Shown: in pieces, positions 47,068 through 56,623 of the stretch
Position numbering within the stretch: the first letter of the stretch is position 1
Layout: every line of letters begins with the position of its first letter
Source of the DNA: Enterovibrio qingdaonensis
GTDB taxonomy: Bacteria; Pseudomonadota; Gammaproteobacteria; Enterobacterales; Vibrionaceae
Length of the DNA stretch: 64,000 nucleotides
Reading direction: 5' to 3'
Assembly (NCBI RefSeq): GCF_028683135.1
Contig: NZ_JAJUBB010000025.1
Span: 1-64,000, forward strand
The notes under the pieces: model-generated
What the model saw: the letters and a program-made list of their open reading frames with translations, nothing else
The model's database searches: none
What the model was told of the DNA's origin: nothing
Translations under genes and position numbers: made by a program

Positions 47068-49197
47068 GTGAATCCAATCGTAAAAACATTCCAGTATGGT
47101 AACCATACTGTGACACTGGAAACTGGCGTAATGGCACGTCAGGCAACTGCTGCTGTAATGGTAAGCATGGACGATACGTCTGTATTCGTAAGTGTTGTTG
47201 GAAAGAAAGAAGCCGTTGAAGGTCAAGACTTCTTCCCTCTGACGGTTAACTACCAAGAGCGTACTTACGCAGCGGGTAAAATCCCAGGTGGTTTCTTCAA
47301 GCGTGAAGGTCGTCCTTCTGAAGGCGAAACCCTGACTGCGCGTCTTATCGACCGCCCAATCCGTCCACTGTTCCCAGATAACTTCAAAAACGAAGTGCAG
47401 GTTATCGCGACTGTGGTTTCGGTAAACCCGAACGTTAGCCCTGACATCGTTACCATGATTGGTACGTCTGCGGCACTGGCTATCTCTGGTATTCCATTCA
47501 ATGGCCCAATCGGTGCTGCGCGCGTTGGTTTCATCAACGATGAGTTGGTACTGAACCCAAGCAACACTGAGCTAGAAAACAGCCGTCTGGATCTGGTTGT
47601 AGCAGGTACTGAAGGCGCAGTTCTGATGGTTGAATCAGAAGCTGACCGTCTGTCAGAAGAGCAAATGCTGCAAGCGGTTGTATACGGTCACGATCAACAA
47701 CAAGTGGTTATTCAGGCTATCAAAGAGTTCGCAGCAGAAGTTGCTACTCCAGCTTGGGATTGGACTGCGCCAGTAGTAAACACTGAGCTGAAAGCGCGTG
47801 TTGCTGAACTGGCTGAAGCGCAATTCACCGAAGCGTACCAAATCACTGAGAAAATGGCGCGTTACGACCGTGTTGGCGAAATCAAGTCAAGCGTGAAAGA
47901 GCAACTGCTTGAGCAAGACGAGACGCTGGACGCGCGTGAAATCCAAGGCATGCTGTACAGCCTTGAGAAGAACGTAGTACGTAGCCGCATCATCGCGGGC
48001 GAACCACGTATCGACGGCCGTGAGAAAGACATGGTTCGTGCGCTGGACGTTCGTACTGGTGTTCTGCCACGTACTCACGGTTCATCACTGTTCACTCGTG
48101 GTGAAACTCAGGCACTGGTTACTGCAACTCTGGGTACTCAGCGTGATGCGCAAATCATCGATTCCATCACTGGTGAGTCTACGGATAACTTCCTGTTCCA
48201 CTACAACTTCCCTCCATACTGTGTAGGTGAGACTGGCTTTGTTGGCTCTCCTAAGCGTCGTGAAATCGGCCACGGTAAACTGGCGAAGCGTGGTATCCAA
48301 TCAGTGATGCCATCTCAGGAAGAATTCCCATACACCGTTCGCGTTGTATCTGAAATCACTGAATCTAACGGTTCTTCTTCAATGGCTTCTGTGTGTGGTT
48401 CATCGCTAGCGCTGATGGATGCAGGCGTGCCAATCAAGAAATCTGTTGCGGGTATCGCGATGGGTCTTGTGAAAGAAGGCGAAGAGTTTGTTGTTCTGTC
48501 TGACATTCTGGGTGACGAAGACCACCTGGGCGACATGGACTTTAAAGTAGCGGGTACTGATGATGGTGTTACTGCACTGCAGATGGACATCAAGATCGAA
48601 GGTATCACCAAAGAGATCATGCAAATTGCTCTGAACCAAGCAAAAGGTGCGCGTCTGCACATCCTGAGCGTAATGGATTCAGCAATCTCTTCTGCTCGTG
48701 AAGATATCTCTCAGTTCGCGCCACGTATCCATACCATCAAGATCAACCCAGAGAAGATCAAAGATGTTATCGGTAAAGGCGGTGCGGTTATCCGTGCACT
48801 GACTGAAGAAACTGAAACCACTATCGAAATCGAAGATGACGGTACAGTGAAGATCGCAGCAACTGACGGCGACAAAGCGAAAGCAGCGATTGCGCGCATT
48901 GAAGCGTTGACCGCAGAAGTTGAAGTTGGTCGTATCTACACAGGTAAAGTTACGCGCATCGTAGACTTCGGTTGCTTCGTGTCAGTTATCGGCACCAAAG
49001 AAGGTCTGGTACACATTTCTCAAGTTGCTGATCAGCGCATCGAGAAAGTGTCTGACTACGTTGAGCAAGGCCAAGAAGTTAAAGTTAAGGTTCTGGAAAT
49101 CGACCGTCAAGGTCGTATCCGTTTGAGCATGAAAGAAGCAGTAGAGCAAGCCCCTGCTGCTGAAGAAAATGCTGCACAGCCAGACGCTGACGCTTAA
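47068..49197 (+). CDS. pnp: Polynucleotide phosphorylase
   Basis: 709 residues. 3'-5' phosphorolytic exoribonuclease, part of the degradosome. Two RNase PH-like domains (about 1-220 and 310-550; the second with active site residues in [12 protein letters not shown]), KH (about 555-615; V-I-G-K-G-G) and S1 (about 620-690). The start is GTG 47068 (V-N-P-I-V-K-T-F), with AAGGA seven bases upstream; relatives also use non-ATG starts. The open frame further upstream runs through the leader stem and is not coding. Confidence 0.97.
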   Translation: MNPIVKTFQYGNHTVTLETGVMARQATAAVMVSMDDTSVFVSVVGKKEAVEGQDFFPLTVNYQERTYAAGKIPGGFFKREGRPSEGETLTARLIDRPIRPLFPDNFKNEVQVIATVVSVNPNVSPDIVTMIGTSAALAISGIPFNGPIGAARVGFINDELVLNPSNTELENSRLDLVVAGTEGAVLMVESEADRLSEEQMLQAVVYGHDQQQVVIQAIKEFAAEVATPAWDWTAPVVNTELKARVAELAEAQFTEAYQITEKMARYDRVGEIKSSVKEQLLEQDETLDAREIQGMLYSLEKNVVRSRIIAGEPRIDGREKDMVRALDVRTGVLPRTHGSSLFTRGETQALVTATLGTQRDAQIIDSITGESTDNFLFHYNFPPYCVGETGFVGSPKRREIGHGKLAKRGIQSVMPSQEEFPYTVRVVSEITESNGSSSMASVCGSSLALMDAGVPIKKSVAGIAMGLVKEGEEFVVLSDILGDEDHLGDMDFKVAGTDDGVTALQMDIKIEGITKEIMQIALNQAKGARLHILSVMDSAISSAREDISQFAPRIHTIKINPEKIKDVIGKGGAVIRALTEETETTIEIEDDGTVKIAATDGDKAKAAIARIEALTAEVEVGRIYTGKVTRIVDFGCFVSVIGTKEGLVHISQVADQRIEKVSDYVEQGQEVKVKVLEIDRQGRIRLSMKEAVEQAPAAEENAAQPDADA

Positions 49198-49227
49198 TAG
49201 GTTTACGCCGAGCGTGTAAACAAGGTA

Positions 49228-49254
49228 TAAAAAGGGGGCTTTGCCCCCTTTTTT
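49228..49254 (+). terminator. Terminator after pnp
   Basis: AAAAGGGGGC-TTT-GCCCCCTTTTTT. A weaker inverted repeat GTTTAC/GTAAAC (49201-49220) precedes it. Confidence 0.93.
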
Positions 49255-49276
49255 GCTATATGGAGATTGTTTGCAA

Positions 49277-50188
49277 ATGCTAAAAAATAGATGGCTTCCG
49301 CTGACGGTTGCCTGCAGCCTGTTACTCTTGTCAGGTTGCCAGACAACGTCCCAGACGATCGAAGTCACTCAGCCATGGCATCTGCTTCCGATGGCTGTTC
49401 CTCTTCAGCCGACCACGCAACAGGAAGTGCAATTAGCAAGAATCGATCAGATATTGCTACGCGATGATCTTACTGACCAAGACAAAGCGCAGATTTATTA
49501 TGAACGTGGACTGGTGAATGACAATTTGGGGTTGCGAGATCTCGCGCGACTCGACTTCAATCGTTCTCTCTCATTTAACCCCGCGCAGCCCGATGTGTTT
49601 AATATCCTAGGCGTGTATTTCACGCAAAATGGCCTTTATGATGCGGCGTATGAAGCGTTTGATTCGACGCTAGAGTTAGATGAGTCACACCAATTTGCAG
49701 AGCGAAACCGTGGTATTGCGCTTTACTATGGTGGCCGCTACATGCTGGCGGAAAGAGACTTAATCAAGCATTACAATGACAACGTAAATGATGCTTACCG
49801 CGCGTTGTGGCTTTACCTCGTCGAAGTGGAAAAAGACGGGCTAGAAGCTGCCAAGGCACAACTTACTACTCGCTATGCAAACTCTGACAAGCAAGATTGG
49901 GGCTGGGAGATTGCAAAACTTTATATCAATGAAGTAAGTGAAGAACAGTTCTTCCGCGACATCATGCTAACCAGTCAGAATAATGCACAGCTCGCACAAC
50001 GCTTGTGCGAGGGGTATTTCTATTTAGCCAAGCGTTATCAAGCACTCGGTGATATTAGCTCTGCAGTGGCACTGTATAAGCTCGCCATGTCAGGCAATGT
50101 GTATGACTATGTTGAGCATCGTTATGCGATGCTAGAGCTCAGCAGGATAGCTCAGCAAGTTGCACAACAGTCGCTGTCTAAGTCTTAA
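49277..50188 (+). CDS. nlpI: Lipoprotein NlpI (TPR adaptor)
   Basis: 303 residues. Signal peptide with lipobox L-S-G-C, lipidated Cys21, then tetratricopeptide repeats (about 70-170: Y-E-R-G-L-V-N-D-N-L-G, F-N-I-L-G-V-Y-F-T-Q-N-G, N-R-G-I-A-L-Y-Y-G-G-R). Outer-membrane scaffold that in E. coli presents peptidoglycan hydrolases such as MepS to the protease Prc. Start 49277 begins the signal peptide; GGAG is rather far (11 bases). Follows pnp as in E. coli. Confidence 0.94.
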   Translation: MLKNRWLPLTVACSLLLLSGCQTTSQTIEVTQPWHLLPMAVPLQPTTQQEVQLARIDQILLRDDLTDQDKAQIYYERGLVNDNLGLRDLARLDFNRSLSFNPAQPDVFNILGVYFTQNGLYDAAYEAFDSTLELDESHQFAERNRGIALYYGGRYMLAERDLIKHYNDNVNDAYRALWLYLVEVEKDGLEAAKAQLTTRYANSDKQDWGWEIAKLYINEVSEEQFFRDIMLTSQNNAQLAQRLCEGYFYLAKRYQALGDISSAVALYKLAMSGNVYDYVEHRYAMLELSRIAQQVAQQSLSKS

Positions 50189-50211
50189 CAAGTAGTGCGA
50201 TGTGTAACCAT

Positions 50212-50245
50212 AAAAAAGAAGCCGCATTAGCGGCTTCTTTTTTTA
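50212..50245. terminator. Bidirectional terminator between nlpI and ubiV
   Basis: AAAAAAGAAGCCGC-ATTA-GCGGCTTCTTTTTT; serves both convergent units. Confidence 0.93.
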
Positions 50246-50265
50246 CACATTTAGCTAGCAGTCAA

Positions 50266-51132
50266 TTACGGGTGTACTGCCATACCTTCGATATTATGCC
50301 AATAGCCGTTGCAGAAATGGCTTTTAGGAGCAAAGCCACCTTCACCGCGTTTAAAGCCGGCAAGCACGTCAAGCGTGTCGATATGCTGAGGACTGATACG
50401 CACGACATCCACCAACCCCTGCATCGACGCCAAATCAGCACTTAGGTCATAGCAATAGCCAGACTGAGTTTGAATGCCGTTTAGCGTAAACACGGGCTGA
50501 CCTTCCTGGCTTTTCACTTCCAAACCTTGTGGATAGTTAATACAGCAGGTTTCGCATTTGTCCTTTGGACGGTCTTCCGCTCGTGCACTAAAGCAGCGAG
50601 CTGAATAAGCCAGTGGTAAATGGCCGTAAGAGAACACTTCTACTTCAAACTGATCACGGATGCCGAGAGTCTCAGCCTGAGCCAGCACTTTTTGAAGCCA
50701 CTCGCGCGACAATTCAACTGGCATGCACCAGCGCGTCATCCCTTTTTTCACCATTACCTGCAATGCTTGCGCGTTATACAGATTAAGCGCGGGACCCGCG
50801 ACGAAAGGGACGCCTTTTTCATGCGCCAATTGGATGGCCGATACATCGTTCGCTTCGACGGTAAATTCACCATTGTCGATGTAGCGTTGCATTACATTGA
50901 CTTCACTTGGGGCTTCAAGCAATGCCATGGTCGAGATCACGACCTGTTTGCCACTGGCGGCTAGTGCTCTGCCCAGTTCCAGCCAATCGCTACTGCGCAT
51001 CTCCCTGCGCTTGGAACAGACTGTCTCACCAAGGTATACAATGTCAGCATCGCTGTTTACGGCACGTTGATAAAACGTTTCGACGTCGTTTTTGGGCCAG
51101 AAATAGAGTAGGGGGCCGAGAGAGTATTTCAT
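50266..51132 (-). CDS. ubiV: O2-independent ubiquinone hydroxylation protein UbiV
   Basis: 288 residues, U32 peptidase-like family without protease function. Works with UbiU as an iron-sulfur heterodimer that hydroxylates ubiquinone precursors without oxygen. Cluster cysteines: Cys39 in G-E-T-V-C-S-K-R and the C-F-S-A-R-x9-K-C-E-T-C-C group. Start 51132 (M-K-Y-S-L-G-P-L) has GGAG six bases upstream; it follows ubiU by 11 bases. Confidence 0.93.
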   Translation of the reverse strand: MKYSLGPLLYFWPKNDVETFYQRAVNSDADIVYLGETVCSKRREMRSSDWLELGRALAASGKQVVISTMALLEAPSEVNVMQRYIDNGEFTVEANDVSAIQLAHEKGVPFVAGPALNLYNAQALQVMVKKGMTRWCMPVELSREWLQKVLAQAETLGIRDQFEVEVFSYGHLPLAYSARCFSARAEDRPKDKCETCCINYPQGLEVKSQEGQPVFTLNGIQTQSGYCYDLSADLASMQGLVDVVRISPQHIDTLDVLAGFKRGEGGFAPKSHFCNGYWHNIEGMAVHP

Positions 51133-51143
51133 GGTTTGCTCCA

Positions 51144-52139
51144 TTACTGCCATTTGCGGTGGTATGCACCGAGTGTTGTTTGTGCCCCTTCAGAAACGCT
51201 ATCCAGACACTGATTCCATTGTGGAAGGACTTGGTAACCTTCTGGATTGGCTTTATAGCTGTCGATGGCTTGACGCCAAGTGCGCGTCACTTGCTCGACG
51301 TAAGCTGGGCTGCGTTGGCGACCTTCAATTTTCACCGACGCTATGTTGGCTTCAAACAGCTCAGGCAAAATAGAAAGGGTATTCAGGCTCGTTGGTTCTT
51401 CCAAGGCATGGAATGCAGGACCATCAGTGACAAAACGGCCTTTACATAGCGTTGGGTAGCCTGCGTTTTCTCCCGCTTTATAACGGTCGATAAGGATGTC
51501 GTTCAGGCGGGACTCGAGCCCTTGTGGTGTTTCCTGCCAGCGAACGTATTTTGCTGGCGAACATGCACCTACCGTATTGGGCGATTCACCTGTTAGGTAA
51601 GACGAAAGGTAACAACGGCCTTCTGACATGATACAAAGGCTACCAAACGCAAAGACCTCAAGATCAACATCGGTTGTTCTCGCCAGCTGCTTTACTTGAT
51701 GCATAGATAGCACGCGAGGCAACACAACGCGTTTGACGTTGAAGTGGTCTTTATAAAACTGGATGGCGGCACTGTTTGTCGCGGACGCCTGAACGGACAA
51801 GTGTATTTCCATATCAGGATGTTTGCTGGCCGCGTAATCAAGCACCGCAAGGTCAGCAATGATGAGTGCATCAACACCCAGGTCAACGGCTGCATCTACT
51901 GCATCTGTCCAGCGGTTGAATCCGTCAGGGTGTGCGAAGGTATTTAGCGCAACATGGATGTGTTTGTTCTTGTCGTGGACATACTGAACGGCTTTCTCGA
52001 GCTTTTTACCGTCAAAGTTCAGACCTGCGAAGTGGCGAGCGTTGGTACCATCTTTAAAGCCGATATATACGGCATCTGCGCCATTATCAATGGCTGTTTT
52101 CAGAGCAGGAAGGTTACCTGCAGGGCAAAGCAATTCCAT
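51144..52139 (-). CDS. ubiU: O2-independent ubiquinone hydroxylation protein UbiU
   Basis: 331 residues, U32 family. Starts [14 protein letters not shown], with Y-I-G-F-K-D and the cysteine-rich [17 protein letters not shown] plus G-A-C-S and C-K-G-R-F that hold a [4Fe-4S] cluster. First gene of the ubiU-ubiV operon used for ubiquinone synthesis under anaerobiosis. In E. coli ubiT is divergent and adjacent; here a c-di-GMP gene separates them. Confidence 0.94.
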   Translation of the reverse strand: MELLCPAGNLPALKTAIDNGADAVYIGFKDGTNARHFAGLNFDGKKLEKAVQYVHDKNKHIHVALNTFAHPDGFNRWTDAVDAAVDLGVDALIIADLAVLDYAASKHPDMEIHLSVQASATNSAAIQFYKDHFNVKRVVLPRVLSMHQVKQLARTTDVDLEVFAFGSLCIMSEGRCYLSSYLTGESPNTVGACSPAKYVRWQETPQGLESRLNDILIDRYKAGENAGYPTLCKGRFVTDGPAFHALEEPTSLNTLSILPELFEANIASVKIEGRQRSPAYVEQVTRTWRQAIDSYKANPEGYQVLPQWNQCLDSVSEGAQTTLGAYHRKWQ

Positions 52140-52264
52140 AAATATCCCACGCCGTAGTATCTGGCTGTAGATTGTGAATCTAAACGTGAGATTTTATGCA
52201 GCCTGCAAGAGGCAGGTTTTGATGTAAGGCAGGTTTGGTTAATAAATTGCGGCGCAAGGGTAAC

Positions 52265-52299
52265 AAAAAGCCACAACAATTGCGGTTTGTTGTGGCTTT
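52265..52299 (-). terminator. Terminator of the GGDEF-EAL gene
   Basis: Perfect 13-bp stem AAAGCCACAACAA/TTGTTGTGGCTTT with 7-base loop, with a T-run on the minus strand; located upstream of ubiU, isolating it. Confidence 0.9.
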
Positions 52300-52320
52300 G
52301 ATTGTTTTTGCATCAATGAA

Positions 52321-54378
52321 TTAAGACGCGGCTTTACGGGCTTTGTAATGTCCAACCAAGAGAGCTTCAAACTCTGCACGAGGCATAGGTTTGTAGAAAT
52401 GAAAGCCCTGAATCGTGTCACATTTCAAGTTTGCGAGTACGCTTGCTTGTTTCCCTGACTCGACGCCTTCGGCAACGACAGACATGTTCAATGAACGTCC
52501 CAAATTGATGATGTTTTCTATCAAGGTAACCTGCTTGGGCACGGTTTCCATGTCCATGATAAAAGCGCGGTCAATCTTAAGCTCGTCGAGCGGGAATTTG
52601 GCGAGGTAAGACAATGAAGAGTACCCCGTTCCAAAATCATCAATCGAGAGTGCAAAGCCCAAGTCTTTAATCGCATTCAGCATTTGAATGGCATGTTCAC
52701 CGTCGTTCATGACCGCACTTTCCGTCAGCTCGAAGGTGATGAGCGATGGATCGGTTTGCGTTGCTACCTGCAGCTTCTTCATGTGGGACGTTAAATTGGG
52801 ATTACGAAATTGCTGCGGCGACAGGTTAATAGCAACACGCCCAGGAAGCACTTTCATGCTTTGCCAGCGGCGCACTGCTTGGAAGACTTCGCGCATGACG
52901 TTTCGACCCAGCAACTCAATCATGCCTGAGCGCTCTGCAACGGGTATAAAACGCGCAGGACTGATATAGCCTTCAACGGGATGTTTCCAACGAACCAATG
53001 CTTCTGCACCGTTAATGGTGTGATCTTTCGCGTTTACTTTTGGTTGGTACCACACTTCTAGCCCGTTGTTCTGCAGGGCTTTTTGAAGTTCGATCTCCAG
53101 CCAAAGTCGCATGCGTGCTTCTTTGTTCATGTGCTGGCTATACGAAACAACACGGTTTCTGCCTTGCTCTTTGGCTTCGTACATGGCGGTATCCGCATTT
53201 TGCAGCAGGCTTCGCGCGTCTTTACCGTCGCCAGGGAATTTCACTAACCCGATTGAACATGCCAAAAACTTACTGAAATGGTAAAGGTCGAAAGGTTGAC
53301 TGATCACATCGACAATGCGTTTCGCCAATTCCTCCGCAACCTCTTCACTGCTTTGCTCGGGCAGCAGTACCGCGAATTCATCTCCGCCTAAGTGGCCGAG
53401 AATCGTTTCTGACGGTAGTTGTCGACGAAGACGTTGGGCAATATCTTGTAATACGCGGTCGCCAATGTGATGGCCCAGCGAGTCGTTGATATTTTTAAAG
53501 TTGTCGACATCAAGGTAGAACATGACGAGAGGTGTATTGGCTGCAATAAGCTGTTCTAAACGTCTCGAAAAACCGTGTCGGTTATATAGGCCCGTCAGCG
53601 CATCAAATTGCGCGAGTTTTTCAATCGTTTGTTTATGTTCGAGTGCCACCCCTGCTTTTGTCATCGTCAACATGCCACCCTTGCCGCCCAATAAGCTTAT
53701 CGGACTGTAAGACAAGTTTACGGATGCATTCTCATGCTCAGTATGAACAGGCAGGCAGGTGAGTTGCTGGCCGGGTTTAAGCAGGGCTATGAGTTCTAAC
53801 AGGTGCTTGCCCGGTTTTGGGCTTGCTAGAAGCTTTTCAATGTCTTCGCCCAAGATTTCATTTGGGTCGTTAAATCCAAGCATGCTCACAGCTTGGGGAT
53901 TGGCGGACATCACAATGCCGTTGTCCAGAACGCAGCACCCATCACCAATTAGCTTGCATAAGCTGTCAAAACGGCTTTCAGATGACTCCAACGCGCTGGT
54001 CAGTACTTGTCTTTCAGAGGTATCAGCGGCATGAAAAATGATGAGTTCAGAAGGCCATTCACCGTGTTGATGATTCTCGAAAGGCGACACGCTGAAATGA
54101 AAGCTGGAATCGTGAATGCCATCATTAAGCACGACTTCCCCTTCAGAGCTTTCACCGGATATCGCGCGCTCATAATGAGGCTTTAGCGCGTCGTAGAAAG
54201 CTGAACCTAATATTTCCTTGTCGTGTTTTCCTGTTAACTCTGTTTGTTCTAACCCGCTGATTTCGCAATAGCGTTGGCTTGCCCAAAGATAGCGATGATC
54301 GTTATCTAATACGGCAAATAAAAAAGGGCTGTTAAGAGTTAGACGGGAAAACCAATACGTTAACTGCTCGATTGGCAT
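52321..54378 (-). CDS. PAS-GGDEF-EAL cyclic-di-GMP enzyme
   Basis: 685 residues, no membrane helix or signal. Two PAS-like sensor regions (about 10-125 and 135-260), GGDEF domain (about 265-425) with intact G-G-D-E-F, and EAL domain (about 440-680) with intact E-A-L-V-R-W, N-L-S-P-Q-Q-F, E-L-T-E-S, D-D-F-G-T-G and V-A-E-G-V-E. Both cyclase and phosphodiesterase motifs look functional, so net activity is unclear. Start 54378 (M-P-I-E-Q-L) is the first sensible Met; the longer frame extends into the ubiT side. The ribosome site is weak. It lies between ubiU and ubiT. Confidence 0.85.
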   Translation of the reverse strand: MPIEQLTYWFSRLTLNSPFLFAVLDNDHRYLWASQRYCEISGLEQTELTGKHDKEILGSAFYDALKPHYERAISGESSEGEVVLNDGIHDSSFHFSVSPFENHQHGEWPSELIIFHAADTSERQVLTSALESSESRFDSLCKLIGDGCCVLDNGIVMSANPQAVSMLGFNDPNEILGEDIEKLLASPKPGKHLLELIALLKPGQQLTCLPVHTEHENASVNLSYSPISLLGGKGGMLTMTKAGVALEHKQTIEKLAQFDALTGLYNRHGFSRRLEQLIAANTPLVMFYLDVDNFKNINDSLGHHIGDRVLQDIAQRLRRQLPSETILGHLGGDEFAVLLPEQSSEEVAEELAKRIVDVISQPFDLYHFSKFLACSIGLVKFPGDGKDARSLLQNADTAMYEAKEQGRNRVVSYSQHMNKEARMRLWLEIELQKALQNNGLEVWYQPKVNAKDHTINGAEALVRWKHPVEGYISPARFIPVAERSGMIELLGRNVMREVFQAVRRWQSMKVLPGRVAINLSPQQFRNPNLTSHMKKLQVATQTDPSLITFELTESAVMNDGEHAIQMLNAIKDLGFALSIDDFGTGYSSLSYLAKFPLDELKIDRAFIMDMETVPKQVTLIENIINLGRSLNMSVVAEGVESGKQASVLANLKCDTIQGFHFYKPMPRAEFEALLVGHYKARKAAS

Positions 54379-54571
54379 TGAGGCACCACATATCCTATTT
54401 TTTTGGAGCGCGTTCCTATAGTTACTCCATTTTTGAGACAACACTATATAACGGGAGAGGGGGGAGGATAAACCTTTATGATAAAGAGCTTTGTTTTTTT
54501 GACATAAGGCATAATATTGACGCAACACACTGGCATACAATGTCACGCAATATCGCATCAATCAAACTTGG

Positions 54572-55108
54572 ATGGCTCTCTTGCTTAACAAATTTCACTC
54601 AACGCTTGTTCACCAAGCGCCATCGCTATTCCGCTTACCGGTAAAAATCATGCCTGCGTCGATTCAACAGACGCTCATGCTTGAAACGCTAAAGCGCGTG
54701 TTTCGTGAAGCTTTAGACGATGGGGAGTTTGAGTTCCTCGAAAATCGTTGGCTGGAAGTGCATGTTAGAGACGTGGATTTCAAAAGCTATATCAGTTTTG
54801 TTGACGATAAACTGGTAGTCAGTAGCGATGTCGCTGAGGCGGATGTGCGTTTCAGCGGTAACCTTAACGATCTTGTTCTGATTGCGGCACGTAAAGAAGA
54901 CCCAGACACACTCTTTTTCCAACGTCGCTTACTTATTGAAGGTGATACCGAGTTGGGTTTGGAAGTGAAAAACTTGATGGACAGTGTCGACCTAGACTCG
55001 TTACCACCAATTCTTCGTCAAGGGTTATTCTCTTTGGCGGATTTTGTTCAAAAAGGCCTACAAATGCCAATCGATGTAAAAGGGGTTGAGCATGCTCATA
55101 AGATCTGA
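54572..55108 (+). CDS. ubiT: Ubiquinone biosynthesis accessory factor UbiT
   Basis: 178 residues with an SCP2 lipid-binding domain. Needed with UbiU and UbiV for ubiquinone made without oxygen. D-G-E-F-E-F-L-E-x-R-W-L, A-A-R-K-E-D-P-D-T-L-F-F-Q-R-R-L and I-E-G-D-T-E-L-G-L match E. coli YhbT (UbiT). Start ATG 54572 is provisional: a TTG at 54581 would give an N-terminus like E. coli. The yhbS start overlaps its end. Confidence 0.92.
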   Translation: MALLLNKFHSTLVHQAPSLFRLPVKIMPASIQQTLMLETLKRVFREALDDGEFEFLENRWLEVHVRDVDFKSYISFVDDKLVVSSDVAEADVRFSGNLNDLVLIAARKEDPDTLFFQRRLLIEGDTELGLEVKNLMDSVDLDSLPPILRQGLFSLADFVQKGLQMPIDVKGVEHAHKI

Positions 55109-55595
55109 AGCACCCGCTGATTTGTTGGCGATTGACCGTTTGTTGAAAAAAACGTTTCCGACAGATGCTGAGGCGAATCTGGTCATGACGCTACGTGAGA
55201 ATGGGCATAACACGCTGTCTCTAGTGGCCTGTAACGACGAAGGCAAGTTGATTGGTCATGCCATGTTTAGTCCGGTTATGGTCGGTGGGCAGGACATTGG
55301 TGTGCAAGGGTTGGCACCTGTGTCCGTTCATCCTGATTATCGCCAGCAGGGTATTGCGGCTCAATTGGTGCGCGAAGGGTTTGAGATCTTGGCGGAGTTT
55401 GGGTACCCCGCGTGTGTCGTGCTAGGTGACCCTAACTATTATTCTCGCTTTGCATTTCAACCAGCGTCTTCATTCAATCTCCACTGTAAGTGGGATGTAC
55501 CAGCGGAGGCCTTTATGGGTATAGAACTGTATGAGAACGCATTTCGTGATTGCCAAGGTTTGGTCGAGTACTCGTTTGAGTTTGATGCGTTGTGA
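55092..55595 (+). CDS. yhbS: GNAT N-acetyltransferase YhbS
   Basis: 167 residues. Acetyl-CoA binding motif A in V-H-P-D-Y-R-Q-Q-G-I-A-A-Q-L; the L-G-D-P-N-Y-Y-S-R-F-A-F-Q block is characteristic of the YhbS group, always next to yhbT/ubiT. Substrate unknown. Start 55092 (M-L-I-R-S-E-A-P) has GGGG seven bases upstream and overlaps ubiT by 17 bases, so translational coupling is likely. Confidence 0.88.
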   Translation: MLIRSEAPADLLAIDRLLKKTFPTDAEANLVMTLRENGHNTLSLVACNDEGKLIGHAMFSPVMVGGQDIGVQGLAPVSVHPDYRQQGIAAQLVREGFEILAEFGYPACVVLGDPNYYSRFAFQPASSFNLHCKWDVPAEAFMGIELYENAFRDCQGLVEYSFEFDAL

Positions 55596-55617
55596 CCTTC
55601 TCTTTTTGAGTAACATC

Positions 55618-55650
55618 AGAGAGCAGCTTTCGCTGCTCTCTTTCGTTTTT
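55618..55650 (+). terminator. Terminator after yhbS
   Basis: AGAGAGCAGC-TTTC-GCTGCTCTCT stem followed by TTCGTTTTT. Confidence 0.9.
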
Positions 55651-55690
55651 GTAAATCAAAAAGTTTTGTTAGGATCCATACGTTAACGTC

Positions 55691-55732
55691 ACCAAACCAA
55701 GCTCATCAAACCAAGTTCACCAAACTAAGGCC
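55691..55732 (+). repeat. Three 14-base tandem repeats before holD
   Basis: Units ACCAAACCAAGCTC, ATCAAACCAAGTTC and ACCAAACTAAGGCC stand head to tail, with a fourth partial ATCAGCACC running to the start codon. The region is unusually A/C-rich and supplies only a poor ribosome site. Confidence 0.75.
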
Positions 55733-55741
55733 ATCAGCACC

Positions 55742-56131
55742 ATGAATGACTTACAACGCCTCAAAGAAATGGGGATATCTGTGTGGGAGGTAAGGCGCGC
55801 CGATGTTTTTCCGAATCAACCGCAGCAGACAATCACGCTTCCAGTTGGCTGTAAATTGCTGCTGATTTGTGACAATCAGCCTGAAGAGCAAGATGCGTGG
55901 TTGTTTGGGAAAATTCTCTCCAGCATGAAATTAACGCCTGAAGACGCATTGAGATTGCCTGCCGACGCTCTCTTGGCAATAACAGACCACAATTTGGAAT
56001 GGTGCTGGTTTGCGGGCTGTGATGGTGATGCACCACACGGCACTAAAAAGCTTACGTCGCCGTCGTTATCTTTGCTTCAACATGACCAAAATGCCAAAAA
56101 AGCACTTTGGCATCAGATAAAAACATTATGA
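55742..56131 (+). CDS. holD: DNA polymerase III psi subunit
   Basis: 129 residues. Small clamp-loader subunit that bridges the loader to chi and SSB. The N-terminal L-x-x-M-G-I-S-V-W-E-V-R-R (E. coli: L-G-I-T-Q-W-x-L-R-R) and the C-terminal K-K-A-L-W-H-Q-I identify it despite low similarity overall. It precedes rimI with a 4-base ATGA overlap, the E. coli arrangement. Tandem repeats sit just upstream. Confidence 0.88.
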   Translation: MNDLQRLKEMGISVWEVRRADVFPNQPQQTITLPVGCKLLLICDNQPEEQDAWLFGKILSSMKLTPEDALRLPADALLAITDHNLEWCWFAGCDGDAPHGTKKLTSPSLSLLQHDQNAKKALWHQIKTL

Positions 56132-56574
56132 ATTTTGAATTGTTACCTATGGATACGCAGTGGCTTGATGATGTTGTGCGTATCGAGCGTGCAGCGCATA
56201 CACATCCGTGGGCGGAAAGCATGCTTCGCAAGCCTGAAAATAAATTTGACTGCCACAGGGTGATAGTCACTGATGGCACGATAAAAGGCTACTTCTTTGC
56301 GCAATGTGTGGCGGGAGAGGCGACCTTGCTCAATATTGCGGTATCGCCAGAGTTCCAAGGCCAAGGTGTTGGGGCGACGCTACTAAAAGGTTTTCTCACC
56401 TGTATGCGTGAAGCCGGTGCAGAAGAAGCGTGGCTTGAAGTCCGAGAGAGTAACAAAGCGGCGATCAAGCTTTACGAAAAGTTTGAGTTTAACGAATTTG
56501 ATCGGCGAGTAAATTACTACCCGACGGCCTCAGGCCGTGAAGATGCACTGATCATGAGCCATTGGTTTGAGTGA
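56128..56574 (+). CDS. rimI: Ribosomal protein S18-alanine N-acetyltransferase RimI
   Basis: 148 residues, the same length as E. coli RimI. GNAT fold with A-V-S-P-E-F-Q-G-Q-G-V-G-A-T-L-L (acetyl-CoA loop) and W-L-E-V-R-E-S-N-K-A-A-I-K-L-Y-E-K-x-x-F, plus Y-Y-P-T-A-S-G-R-E-D-A. Acetylates the N-terminus of S18. ATG 56128 overlaps the holD stop; no independent ribosome site, so translation is coupled. Confidence 0.95.
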   Translation: MNFELLPMDTQWLDDVVRIERAAHTHPWAESMLRKPENKFDCHRVIVTDGTIKGYFFAQCVAGEATLLNIAVSPEFQGQGVGATLLKGFLTCMREAGAEEAWLEVRESNKAAIKLYEKFEFNEFDRRVNYYPTASGREDALIMSHWFE

Positions 56575-56593
56575 CGAGAGTGTCCGATGAAAG

Positions 56594-56618
56594 AAAACCC
56601 GCCAGCTGGCGGGTTTTT
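56594..56618. terminator. Bidirectional terminator between rimI and the LapD-like gene
   Basis: AAAACCCGCCA/TGGCGGGTTTT with a 2-base centre (GC-containing loop), followed by T-rich sequence to the right and A-rich to the left. Confidence 0.88.
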
Positions 56619-56623
56619 GTTTG

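Noticed and set aside
52140-52264. FNR site upstream of ubiU
   Set aside because: Expected from E. coli, where ubiUV are anaerobically controlled, but only a single half-site (TTGAT-like at about 52218) was found; not enough to report.
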